Assembly (NCBI GenBank): GCA_900553185.1
Contig: USCT01000033.1
Span: 1-16,767 of the forward strand
DNA from: an uncultured Bacteroides sp.
GTDB lineage: Bacteria > Bacteroidota > Bacteroidia > Bacteroidales > Bacteroidaceae
Length of the DNA stretch: 16,767 bases
Direction of reading: 5' to 3'
This document shows positions 7,661 to 14,591 of the stretch, in pieces. Each line of letters starts with the position of its first letter. Positions within the stretch are counted from its first letter, which is position 1. The translations under genes were made by a program, and so were the position numbers. The notes under the pieces are model-generated. The model was not told the origin of the DNA and made no database searches. It saw nothing but the letters and a program-made list of their open reading frames with translations.

Positions 7661-8047
7661 TTAACGTTTACTGAACTGGAATCTACGACGTGCTTTCGGA
7701 CGTCCCGGTTTCTTACGTTCAACAGAACGAGAATCACGAGTCATGAAACCTTCAGAGCGAAGAGCCTTCTTATCTTCCGGATTAATTTTAACCAGTGCAC
7801 GAGCGATAGCCAGACGCAAAGCCTGAGACTGACCGGTATAACCGCCACCACACAAGTTTACCTTGATATCATATTTTTCAGCAACTTCCAGTTTGTTCAG
7901 AGGCTGCTTAACTACATACTGCAGGATTGTTGATGGAAAGTACTCTGCAAGGTCTCTCTTGTTAATAGTAATCTTTCCTGTACCTTCGGTTACGAAAACG
8001 CGAGCAACAGCGCTTTTACGTCTTCCCAATGCATTTACTACTTCCAT
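7661..8047 (-). CDS. rpsI: 30S ribosomal protein S9
   Basis: 128 aa, the usual bacterial length. It opens with 'ALGRRKSAVARVFVTEGTGKI', the conserved S9 start. It continues with 'NLCGGGYTGQSQALRLAIARAL' and ends 'KKPGRPKARRRFQFSKR'. The C-terminal Ser-Lys-Arg tail is the one that reaches the P-site tRNA anticodon stem-loop in known ribosome structures. It starts 6 nt after the rplM stop, the classical rplM-rpsI pair. Confidence 0.98.
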   Translation of the reverse strand: MEVVNALGRRKSAVARVFVTEGTGKITINKRDLAEYFPSTILQYVVKQPLNKLEVAEKYDIKVNLCGGGYTGQSQALRLAIARALVKINPEDKKALRSEGFMTRDSRSVERKKPGRPKARRRFQFSKR

Positions 8048-8053
8048 TCTTTA

Positions 8054-8515
8054 TTATTTAAGTGTGTTAATATCAATTACTTTCGGAGTCTGAGCTTCAT
8101 GTTTGTGTTCAGAACCTTCATACACATACAAGTTACCCAGCAATTTAGCTCCCAGACGATTCTTAGGAAGCATGCCTTTTACTACTTTTTTCATCAGCTT
8201 CTCTGCGCCGTTAGGTTTAGCCATCAAACGAGCAGGAGTAATTTCACGCTGACCACCCGGATAACCCGTATAGCTCAAGTAAATCTTGTCGTTCCACTTG
8301 TTACCTGTAAATTTCACTTTGTCTGCATTGATGATAATAACATTGTCACCGCAGTCTACATGAGGGGTATAGTTCGGTTTGTACTTACCTCTCAACAACT
8401 TTGCAACTTTCGCACCGAGACGGCCTACAACCTGATCGGTAGCATCAACTACGACCCATTCTTTTGTCGCAGTTTCCTTGTTTGCAGAAATGGTCTTGTA
8501 ACTTAAAGTATCCAC
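8054..8515 (-). CDS. rplM: 50S ribosomal protein L13
   Basis: 153 aa. Family features are 'EWVVVDATDQVVGRLGAKVAKLLRGKYKPNYTPHVDCGDNVIIINADKVKFTG', split here over the first half, then 'GYPGGQREITPARLMAK' and 'KGMLPKNRLGAKLLGNLYVYEGSEH'. L13 is an early-assembling protein of the large subunit. It is the first gene of the operon with rpsI, rpsB and tsf. A promoter with both Bacteroidetes elements lies upstream at 8640-8670, and the leader of about 117 nt can form two hairpins. In E. coli L13 represses its own operon through the rplM leader; whether that applies here is inference. Confidence 0.98.
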   Translation of the reverse strand: MDTLSYKTISANKETATKEWVVVDATDQVVGRLGAKVAKLLRGKYKPNYTPHVDCGDNVIIINADKVKFTGNKWNDKIYLSYTGYPGGQREITPARLMAKPNGAEKLMKKVVKGMLPKNRLGAKLLGNLYVYEGSEHKHEAQTPKVIDINTLK

Positions 8516-8564
8516 TCTTAAATCTTTTTAAAATGTTAACTACTAAAAAACAATTTCCTCACGA

Positions 8565-8599
8565 TTTGTCCTTCCCGGACAAAGAAGAGCAAAGCGCTC
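8565..8599 (-). promoter_or_regulatory. Two-hairpin 5' leader of the rplM operon
   Basis: Read in transcript direction, GAGC-GCTTT-GCTC (8599-8587) comes first. Three nt later TTTGTCC-GGGAA-GGACAAA (8583-8565) forms a 7-bp stem with a purine-rich loop. Both lie between the predicted start site (about 8633) and the rplM ATG (8515). Ribosomal protein operons often carry protein-binding leaders, so autoregulation is a reasonable guess. No match to a named leader family was made. Confidence 0.45.
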
Positions 8600-8639
8600 A
8601 GAATTAAAATTTTATCTCTAATTGATAATAATCGGCTTG

Positions 8640-8670
8640 CAAAAGTACGGCTTTTCTCTGAACTGACAAA
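8640..8670 (-). promoter_or_regulatory. Promoter of the rplM operon
   Basis: On the minus strand TTTG (8670-8667) is followed after 19 nt by TACTTTTG (8647-8640). This fits the Bacteroidetes promoter pattern TTTG-N19-21-TAnnTTTG. Both elements and the spacing are correct, making it the best promoter in the window. The predicted start is near 8633, giving a leader of about 117 nt. Confidence 0.8.
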
Positions 8671-8744
8671 ACTTTTAAGTTTTTTTTTCTCTCTACAAAG
8701 TCACCGCAGACTTCATTTGTACTCCCCTGTCACAACATACTACG

Positions 8745-8780
8745 AAAAAGCCCGTAAACTCTTTCGCAAGAGCTACGGGC
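8745..8780 (-). terminator. Intrinsic terminator of the DUF4488-like gene
   Basis: GCCCGTA (8750-8756) and TACGGGC (8774-8780) pair exactly. Inside them CTCTT and AAGAG pair around a TCGC loop. On the minus strand the hairpin is followed by five T (8749-8745). It lies 26 nt past the stop codon at 8807. Confidence 0.92.
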
Positions 8781-8806
8781 CATTACGTGAAACGACTATA
8801 ATTATT

Positions 8807-9301
8807 CTATCTTACGATGTCATCCGGATAAACGGTTGGCATCTCTACTTTTTTCCAGATCTCATAGCACCATGAATTGATTTCGTTTCCATCCTTATCT
8901 GTAGTCAGATAATACTTCACATACATCAGACTACCATTTTCCTTCAATTCAAAATGCATATCATTTTCTTCACCATTCAACTGGGGTAAATGAATATTTT
9001 TTTCTACTACTTCCGTATATACTCCCGGAGATTTGACATGGTATTTACCACATCCAATCATAATGGCACCTGTCGGCATCATTACAAGATTGGTAAACTG
9101 CCCGTCATCCGACAAAATTTTCAGAGAATTACTGGTCTTTAACTCACCAGGAACATCTGGTGAAGCCGAACGATAAAAACACATCTGCCAGATTCCATTC
9201 AATGCAACCGGAGTCTTCTCTCCCACTGCTTCCTGAGCTATTGATGTACTTATGGAAAAAATGAACATCATCGCCATTAAAAAGAAATACCGGATTTTCA
9301 T
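8807..9301 (-). CDS. Small secreted DUF4488-like protein
   Basis: 164 aa. Signal peptide at 1-23 (FFLMAMMFIFSISTSIAQ). The mature part starts with 'EKTPVALNGIWQMCFYRSAS' and is beta-rich with alternating polar and hydrophobic residues ('FTNLVMMPTGAIMIGCGKYHV', 'LMYVKYYLTTDKDGNEINSWCYEIWKKVE'). The 'L-N-G-I-W-Q' opening and the length recall DUF4488 and other lipocalin-like Bacteroides proteins. That assignment is from memory and untested. Ligand and role are unknown. It forms its own transcription unit, with a candidate -7 element 30 nt upstream of the ATG and a strong terminator after it, so it is not part of the asnS or ribosomal operons on either side. Confidence 0.85.
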   Translation of the reverse strand: MKIRYFFLMAMMFIFSISTSIAQEAVGEKTPVALNGIWQMCFYRSASPDVPGELKTSNSLKILSDDGQFTNLVMMPTGAIMIGCGKYHVKSPGVYTEVVEKNIHLPQLNGEENDMHFELKENGSLMYVKYYLTTDKDGNEINSWCYEIWKKVEMPTVYPDDIVR

Positions 9302-9330
9302 AATAACAAATTTAAAAGGTTATTTTTCAA

Positions 9331-9338
9331 CAAATATA
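9331..9338 (-). promoter_or_regulatory. Candidate -7 element for the DUF4488-like gene
   Basis: On the minus strand this is TATATTTG, a match to TAnnTTTG, 29 nt upstream of the ATG. No TTTG is present at the expected -33 position. The gene lies between two terminators, so it needs its own promoter in this spacer, which supports the call. Confidence 0.45.
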
Positions 9339-9432
9339 TAAAAATTTCAGATAAAGTGCGATAATTCATCATTTTTATTTCCCATAAACTGTTTTTTTTC
9401 ATTCTGTAACAGAAAGATATGTTATCCAACAG

Positions 9433-9468
9433 AAAAAGGCTTCCACCCCTTGTCCGGGCGAAAGCCTT
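9433..9468 (-). terminator. Intrinsic terminator of asnS
   Basis: AAGGCTT (9436-9442) and AAGCCTT (9462-9468) form the base of the stem, and further G/C pairs are possible inside it. On the minus strand a run of five T follows (9437-9433, overlapping the stem base). The hairpin begins 26 nt after the asnS stop. Confidence 0.88.
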
Positions 9469-9493
9469 CTTATTTCAAAACAATTCTTCTGAA

Positions 9494-10897
9494 TCAGAAT
9501 TCTGCGTTACGCGGTGTACGCGGGAACGGAATCACATCGCGGATATTTGACATACCTGTCACAAACAACAGCAGACGTTCGAAACCGAGTCCGAAGCCTG
9601 AATGCGGACAAGATCCGTATTTACGGGTATCCAGATACCACCACATATCCTTCATCGGAATATTCAGTTCCTTGATACGGGCCAGCAGCTTGTCATAGTT
9701 CTCTTCACGTTCAGAACCTCCGATAATCTCACCAATCTTCGGGAACAGGACATCCATGGCACGTACAGTCTTGCCATCTTCGTTCTGTTTCATGTAGAAG
9801 GCTTTGATTTCTTTCGGATAGTCGGTCAGAATAACCGGACGTTTGAAGTGCTCTTCAACCAGGTAACGTTCATGTTCCGAAGCCAGGTCAACTCCCCAGT
9901 AAACAGGGAATTCAAACTTATGTCCCTTAGCAACGGCATCTTCCAGAATCTTGATACCTTCGGTATACGGCAGACGTACGAACGATTCCTTCAATACTCC
10001 TTGCAGACGTTCAATCAGTCCCTTGTCGAACATGTCATTCAAGAACTTCACATCGTCGTAGCAATTGTCCAGTGCCCACTGTACACAATATTTAATGAAT
10101 TCCTCGGCCAGGTCCATGTTGTCGTTGATGTCGTTGAAAGCTACCTCCGGTTCAATCATCCAGAATTCAGCCAGATGGCGTGGAGTATTTGAATTTTCCG
10201 CACGGAAAGTAGGTCCGAACGTATAGATAGCTCCCAAGGCAGTTGCAGCCAGCTCACCTTCCAACTGGCCTGAAACTGTCAGGCTGGCCTGTTTTCCAAA
10301 GAAATCATTGTCGTAAATGATGGAACCGTTCTCGTCTTTCTTCAAGTCGTACAGATTCAAGGTAGTTACCTGAAACATCTGTCCTGCACCTTCACAGTCG
10401 GACGCGGTAATCAGCGGAGTATGGAAGTAGAAGAAGCCTCTTTCATGGAAAAATTTATGAATGGCAATGGCCATATTATGACGGATGCGGAATACAGCGC
10501 CAAATGTATTGGTACGCGGACGCAAGTGCGCTATTTCACGCAAGAATTCCATGGAATGTCCTTTTTTCTGCAACGGATAAGTATTATCACAGGTTCCCAG
10601 TACCTCGATTTCACGAGCCTGAATTTCTGCAGCCTGTCCGGAACCGACAGATTTTACCAATTCACCGTTTACACTCAGGCACGCACCGGTAGTAATCTGC
10701 TTCAGCAATTCTTCATCGAAATTGGCCAGATCGACAACCACCTGCACATTATTTATAGTAGAACCGTCATTCAAGGCAATAAAGCTCACTTGTTTGCTAC
10801 CTCGACGAGTGCGTACCCATCCTTTCACATTGACCATCGCACCGAAATCATCCCGTTTCAGCAGGTCAACCACTTTTGTTCTACGAATTGTTTCCAT
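9494..10897 (-). CDS. asnS: Asparaginyl-tRNA synthetase
   Basis: 467 aa, almost the same as the 466-aa E. coli enzyme. It joins Asn to tRNA-Asn with ATP. The N-terminal OB-fold anticodon-binding domain is visible ('VNVKGWVRTRRGSKQVSFIALNDGS', about 22-46). The class II catalytic core follows. Motif 2 is at about 231-251 ('FRAENSNTPRHLAEFWMIEPE'-like stretch, key Arg and Glu residues present). Motif 3 is near the end ('GFGLGFERLLLFVTGM', about 434-449, ATP-binding Arg present). The class IIb end 'NIRDVIPFPRTPRNAEF' is typical of AsnRS. The gene begins 68 nt after the pseudouridine synthase stop, with a hairpin between them. No clear promoter of its own is seen, so partial read-through from upstream is possible. 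Confidence 0.98.
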   Translation of the reverse strand: METIRRTKVVDLLKRDDFGAMVNVKGWVRTRRGSKQVSFIALNDGSTINNVQVVVDLANFDEELLKQITTGACLSVNGELVKSVGSGQAAEIQAREIEVLGTCDNTYPLQKKGHSMEFLREIAHLRPRTNTFGAVFRIRHNMAIAIHKFFHERGFFYFHTPLITASDCEGAGQMFQVTTLNLYDLKKDENGSIIYDNDFFGKQASLTVSGQLEGELAATALGAIYTFGPTFRAENSNTPRHLAEFWMIEPEVAFNDINDNMDLAEEFIKYCVQWALDNCYDDVKFLNDMFDKGLIERLQGVLKESFVRLPYTEGIKILEDAVAKGHKFEFPVYWGVDLASEHERYLVEEHFKRPVILTDYPKEIKAFYMKQNEDGKTVRAMDVLFPKIGEIIGGSEREENYDKLLARIKELNIPMKDMWWYLDTRKYGSCPHSGFGLGFERLLLFVTGMSNIRDVIPFPRTPRNAEF

Positions 10898-10931
10898 TAT
10901 TAAAGTTGTATTTATGTTTTTATATGCATGA

Positions 10932-10953
10932 GGGCAGGCTAACCAGCCTGCCC
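10932..10953 (-). terminator. Strong hairpin between the pseudouridine synthase gene and asnS
   Basis: A perfect 9-bp stem (GGGCAGGCT / AGCCTGCCC) has the loop AACC on the plus strand (GGTT on the minus strand). It starts 13 nt past the upstream stop. No T-run follows on the minus strand (TCATGCATATAAAA), so termination may be partial. It may instead act as an mRNA 3'-end stabiliser or processing site. Confidence 0.55.
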
Positions 10954-10965
10954 ATATAATTCAGT

Positions 10966-12297
10966 TTATTCAAAAGAGCCCATACGAAGCATACTGACCT
11001 CCATCTCGGTCAGATAACGCCAGTCACCCCGGCGCAGTCCCTTCTTGGTCAGACCGGCAAAATATACACGGTCCAGTTTCACTACGCGGTATCCCAGTGA
11101 CTCAAAAATACGGCGCACGATACGGTTCTTACCCGAATGAATTTCAATTCCTACCTGCGACTTGTCCGTATCCGACGCATAACTGATCGCGTCTGCATGG
11201 ATTTCACCGTCATCAAGCGTAATACCCGATACGATCTGATCCATATCCGCTTTGGTTACGTTCTTGTCACAATATACATGATAAATTTTCTTCTTCAGGT
11301 ATTTGGGGTGTGTCAGTTTCGAAGCAAGGTCACCGTCGTTTGTCAACAGCAGTACGCCGGTCGTATTACGGTCCAGTCGGCCTACCGGATAAATACGTTC
11401 CTTGCAGGCATCCTTTACGTAATCCATCACGGTCTTACGCTCCTGAGGGTCATCGGATGTGGTCACGCAGTCTTTCGGCTTGTTCAGCAGGACATAGACC
11501 TTACGTTCGATTGAAACCGGCTGGTCGTGGAATTTCACTTCATCCGTGCGCTTGATTTTTGTACCCAGTTCGGTTACCACTTCACCGTTTACAGAAATAA
11601 CGCCGGCAGTGATATATTCATCGGCTTCGCGACGTGAACAGATTCCTGCATTTGCCAGGAATTTATTCAGACGAATCGGTTCATTCGGATCAGTCAGTAC
11701 ATCTTTGTACTCGATCTGTTTCTTCATGCTGTATTTTGCATTCGGATTGTAATCGGCCGTACGCGGACGGTAGTTACCGCCTTGCGGACGATTGTATCCG
11801 CCCTGCTGACCGCCGTTGTTGTAACGCGGACGCTGCTGCGGACGATAGCCGCCTTCTCCCTGCTGTCCGTTGTTGTAACGCGGACGGAACGGACGCTGTT
11901 CACCATTTTCATCCTTGTTATAACGCGAGTTGTACGAAGAGCGCTGCGGACGTCCTCCATAATTGCCGTTATTGAAACGCGGATTATAGGAAGAACGCTG
12001 TTCTCCACCTTCGTTGTTTCCATAAGCAGGACGATTACCGTAGGGGCGTGACGACTGCTGACGATTGCCATAGCTACGCTGTGGACGGTCTTCACTATTG
12101 TTTCCATTGAAGCGAGGGTTATAAGAAGAACGGTACGGACGTTCGCCGCCTTCACGGTTGCTATACGAGCGTCTGCCGTAATTGTTTCCTCCTTCACGGT
12201 TATATCTGTTGTTATATCCTTCTCTGTTATAAGACTTGTAACCATCGCGGCCAGACTGGCTGTTTTCGCCTTCCTGTCTGTTTTCTTTTTCTGTCAT
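10966..12297 (-). CDS. RsuA/RluB-family rRNA pseudouridine synthase with disordered N-terminus
   Basis: 443 aa. Residues about 1-190 are low complexity, rich in Arg, Gly, Asn, Tyr and Gln, with RGG-like elements ('YNREGG', 'GGNYRPR') and a repeat of 'RSSYNPRFN' at 56-64 and 101-109. An S4 RNA-binding domain follows at about 207-255 ('RLNKFLANAGICSRREADEY'). The catalytic domain runs from about 266 to 440. It carries 'GRLDRNTTGVLLLTNDG' (306-322) with the catalytic Asp at 309, and 'GKNRIVRRIFESLGYRV' (389-405). The enzyme isomerises a uridine in rRNA; which site cannot be decided, although RluB-type 23S modification is likely from family resemblance. It lies 93 nt after purB with no clear terminator between, and just upstream of asnS. 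Confidence 0.93.
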   Translation of the reverse strand: MTEKENRQEGENSQSGRDGYKSYNREGYNNRYNREGGNNYGRRSYSNREGGERPYRSSYNPRFNGNNSEDRPQRSYGNRQQSSRPYGNRPAYGNNEGGEQRSSYNPRFNNGNYGGRPQRSSYNSRYNKDENGEQRPFRPRYNNGQQGEGGYRPQQRPRYNNGGQQGGYNRPQGGNYRPRTADYNPNAKYSMKKQIEYKDVLTDPNEPIRLNKFLANAGICSRREADEYITAGVISVNGEVVTELGTKIKRTDEVKFHDQPVSIERKVYVLLNKPKDCVTTSDDPQERKTVMDYVKDACKERIYPVGRLDRNTTGVLLLTNDGDLASKLTHPKYLKKKIYHVYCDKNVTKADMDQIVSGITLDDGEIHADAISYASDTDKSQVGIEIHSGKNRIVRRIFESLGYRVVKLDRVYFAGLTKKGLRRGDWRYLTEMEVSMLRMGSFE

Positions 12298-12390
12298 AAA
12301 ATTCCTTTATTTAAAAAATTAATACTCTACCCTCTCGGGCAATTTTCTTCAGTCTGTTATGTTATTTTTATTATTCTGATCATTAATGAA

Positions 12391-13746
12391 TTACATTCCG
12401 GTATAATTATGCGGAGTGATCGCACGCAGTTCCTTCTTGATTTCCTCACTCACATTCAGTGTCTCAATGAAATCCTTAATCGATGCCTCATTAATGGTCT
12501 GGTTGGTACGAGTCAGTGCTTTCAGCGCTTCGTACGGATGCGGATAAGCTTCACGGCGCAAAATGGTCTGGATAGCTTCGGCCACCACGCTCCAGCAGTT
12601 GTCCAGGTCTTCATAAATCTTATGTTCATTCAGCAACAGCTTACCCAGTCCTTTCAAAGAACTCTGGATAGCGATCAAGGTATGTCCGAACGGTACGCCG
12701 ATATTACGCAATACCGTAGAATCGGTCAAATCACGCTGCAGACGGGATACCGGCAACTTGGTTGAGAGATGTCCGAAAATAGCGTTGGCCATTCCCAGAT
12801 TACCTTCCGCGTTTTCAAAATCAATCGGATTCACTTTATGAGGCATGGCACTTGAACCAACCTCACCGGCTTTGATTTTCTGCTTGAAATATTCCATCGA
12901 AATGTATTGCCAGAAATCGCGGTTCATATCAATCATGATGGTATTGATACGCTTCATCGCGTCAAAAACAGCACCCAGGTTGTCGTAGTTGGAAATCTGA
13001 GTGGTATATTCCTCGCGTTCCAGTCCCAGCTTTTCAGCTACGAACTTGTTACCGAAGGCCTTCCAGTCGAACTCCGGATAAGCTACGTGATGAGCATTAT
13101 AGTTTCCGGTAGCTCCGCCGAATTTCGCCGTAATCGGGCAAGCCTTCAGTGCAGCAAGCTGACGGTTCAGACGATAAACGAATACCATGATTTCCTTTCC
13201 CAGACGGGTAGGAGAAGCCGGCTGTCCGTGTGTCTTGGCCAGCATAGGAATGTCTTTCCATTCTTCTGCATAAGCAGCCAGACGGTCAATCAGCTGCTGA
13301 AGCTGCGGATAATACACCTCTTCCAATGCATCCTTGATAGACAAAGGTACAGAAGTATTGTTGATATCCTGCGAGGTCAAGCCGAAATGAATGAATTCCT
13401 TATAAGGTTCCAGACCGCCCAGTTTATCAAACTGTTCCTTGATGAAGTACTCTACAGCCTTCACATCGTGATTGGTTACGCTTTCAATTTCTTTGATACG
13501 CTGTGCGTCAGCCTCCGAAAAATTGCGGTAGATGTCGCGCAATGATTCAAAACGTGCAGCGTCAAGGCCTTTCAGCTGAGGTAAAGGCAACTCACACAAA
13601 GTTATGAAATATTCAATTTCTACACGCACGCGGTATTTCATCAGTGCGTATTCAGAAAAATAAGCAGCCAAAGCTCCCGCCTTGCTTCTATATCGGCCGT
13701 CGATAGGCGATACGGCTGTGAGTAAATCAAGCTCCATCATTGTCAT
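12391..13746 (-). CDS. purB: Adenylosuccinate lyase
   Basis: 451 aa, close to the 456-aa E. coli type. It acts twice in purine synthesis: SAICAR to AICAR plus fumarate, and adenylosuccinate to AMP plus fumarate. Signature elements of the fumarase/aspartase superfamily are present: 'TSQDINN' (124-130), 'KTHGQPASPTR' with the catalytic His (171-181), and the flexible signature loop 'GSSAMPHKVNPIDFENAEGN' with its Ser and Lys (297-316). The N-terminus 'LTAVSPIDGRY' matches the E. coli form closely. Met1, Met3 or Met4 could be the start, and Met4 gives the E. coli-like 'MELDLLTAV'. A candidate promoter and a palindrome lie just upstream. The pseudouridine synthase gene follows after 93 nt. Confidence 0.97.
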   Translation of the reverse strand: MTMMELDLLTAVSPIDGRYRSKAGALAAYFSEYALMKYRVRVEIEYFITLCELPLPQLKGLDAARFESLRDIYRNFSEADAQRIKEIESVTNHDVKAVEYFIKEQFDKLGGLEPYKEFIHFGLTSQDINNTSVPLSIKDALEEVYYPQLQQLIDRLAAYAEEWKDIPMLAKTHGQPASPTRLGKEIMVFVYRLNRQLAALKACPITAKFGGATGNYNAHHVAYPEFDWKAFGNKFVAEKLGLEREEYTTQISNYDNLGAVFDAMKRINTIMIDMNRDFWQYISMEYFKQKIKAGEVGSSAMPHKVNPIDFENAEGNLGMANAIFGHLSTKLPVSRLQRDLTDSTVLRNIGVPFGHTLIAIQSSLKGLGKLLLNEHKIYEDLDNCWSVVAEAIQTILRREAYPHPYEALKALTRTNQTINEASIKDFIETLNVSEEIKKELRAITPHNYTGM

Positions 13747-13764
13747 AAATGTTTTTTGATTCTT

Positions 13765-13778
13765 ATAATGATCATTAT
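13765..13778. promoter_or_regulatory. Perfect 14-bp palindrome at the predicted purB transcription start
   Basis: ATAATGATCATTAT is its own reverse complement. It lies directly downstream of the candidate -7 element at 13787-13794, around the expected start site and in the short purB leader. The position suits a repressor operator. No regulator was identified, and the A/T-rich context makes chance possible. Confidence 0.35.
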
Positions 13779-13786
13779 TGAGTTTG

Positions 13787-13794
13787 CAAAAGTA
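13787..13794 (-). promoter_or_regulatory. Candidate -7 element of purB
   Basis: On the minus strand this is TACTTTTG, the same octamer as in the rplM promoter, and in both places it is followed by CAA. It is 40 nt upstream of the first purB ATG. No good TTTG lies 19-21 nt further upstream, so the -33 box is weak or different. Confidence 0.55.
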
Positions 13795-14282
13795 ATGCTT
13801 TTTCCTGAGTAAACCGGACTTACGCCGAAAACTTTAGTAATTATTTCATAATTATTTTCATTTATTGCAACGAATGTATCATTTCGCTGATCCGTACAAG
13901 CCCGATCATATCCAGGACATTGCAGTTTTCTGAAACCAATCCCATCCGGAAGCTATTGCTTTCTTTCGTAATTCAGGTTCCGCGGAAGGAAAACCTATAT
14001 TCCCGGCTTCCGGGACATATATTCCACGTATGGAGAACGTTCGTTCCTGAAACAGAGAACATAATAAACTTCCGTAAGTCCATCCATATCCAAGAGTGCC
14101 GACCTAAAAATTCCAGCATACATCACTAAATGCATTCCATACACAGGAAACGGATGTCTGGCTCGGAACTTCCGGAAAAACGCGCCAGAAAAGGCATATC
14201 CGAATAACGGCTGCTGCATCCGCATCCTCGGTTTTACACTATTTTTTTGATCATTTCACGAATAATGTATCGTAAAAAGCCG
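13795..14282. other. Long spacer between purB and the DUF4250 gene, no convincing gene
   Basis: This 488-nt stretch separates two divergent promoters. Short open frames exist on both strands: a minus-strand frame of 76 codons at 13995-14225 and a plus-strand frame of 69 codons at 13920-14129. They overlap each other, have no recognisable product and use codons such as AGG, TCG and CGG freely. Another minus-strand frame reads plausible protein (VPEAGNIGFPSAEPELRKK) but is broken by stops at both ends. The stretch may be decayed coding sequence. No tRNA, repeat array or strong hairpin was seen. Confidence 0.5.
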
Positions 14283-14290
14283 TAACTTTG
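14283..14290 (+). promoter_or_regulatory. Candidate -7 element of the DUF4250-like gene
   Basis: TAACTTTG matches TAnnTTTG and is followed by CA, as at the other promoters in the window. It is 31 nt upstream of the ATG at 14322. A -33 TTTG at the right distance is not seen. Confidence 0.5.
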
Positions 14291-14321
14291 CACCCCGAAA
14301 AGAAAAACTGTTTTATAAACC

Positions 14322-14498
14322 ATGGAATTACCCAAAGACCCGATGATGCTGTACAGCCTCATCAACATGAAACTGCGTGATTTTTACCCGTCACTCGATG
14401 CCTTGTGCGCAGATCTGAACGTCAGCAAGGAAGAAATCGTAAACAACCTGAAACAAGCGGGATTCGAATACAATCCGGAACTGAATAAATTCTGGTAA
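14322..14498 (+). CDS. DUF4250-like small protein
   Basis: 58 codons, the only clear plus-strand gene. It begins MELPKDPMMLYSLINMKLRD and ends in 'GFEYNPELNKFW'. I recognise the 'LPKDP..L.S..NMKLRD.Y.SL..LC.DL' pattern as DUF4250, a family of about 55-60 residues found in Bacteroidales and Firmicutes. This comes from memory, not a search. The middle looks like a small helix-turn-helix-type fold ('SLDALCADLNVSKEEIVNNLKQAGF'), so nucleic-acid binding is a possibility. No function is known to me. It has its own candidate promoter and a strong terminator 22 nt after the stop, and it converges with the xanthine permease gene. Confidence 0.88.
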   Translation: MELPKDPMMLYSLINMKLRDFYPSLDALCADLNVSKEEIVNNLKQAGFEYNPELNKFW

Positions 14499-14520
14499 TT
14501 GCCAGAATTCCCAATAAGCG

Positions 14521-14569
14521 CGGCGGACTTTGCAAGATGCAGATTCTTGCAAAGCCCGCCGTCTTTTTT
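14521..14569 (+). terminator. Intrinsic terminator of the DUF4250-like gene, possibly shared with the permease
   Basis: Arms at 14521-14537 and 14545-14561 pair at 16 of 17 positions around a 7-nt loop. They are followed by TC and six T (14564-14569) on the plus strand. The hairpin also lies 31 nt past the stop of the convergent permease gene. The minus side has no T-run, so its action there is less sure. Confidence 0.92.
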
Positions 14570-14591
14570 ATCCTTGCTCCAAGGGAAATTC

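Noticed and set aside
9602..10192. 196-codon plus-strand frame opposite asnS
   Set aside because: It is fully antisense to conserved catalytic parts of AsnRS and has no recognisable product or promoter.
10898..10965. T-box or attenuator control of asnS
   Set aside because: The 68-nt spacer holds one perfect hairpin only. It is too short for a T-box, and no leader peptide was seen.
11724..12245. 173-codon minus-strand frame inside the pseudouridine synthase gene
   Set aside because: It is the same strand in another frame over the repetitive Arg/Gly/Asn/Tyr-coding part. Its Thr/Val/Ile-rich translation is a by-product of codon repetition.
12298..12390. Terminator between purB and the pseudouridine synthase gene
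   Set aside because: No stable stem followed by T-run could be drawn; the two genes may share a transcript.
13875..13934. Small plus-strand frame starting MYHFADPYKPDH
   Set aside because: It is only 19 codons, with no promoter-like element or terminator, and it falls in the doubtful spacer.
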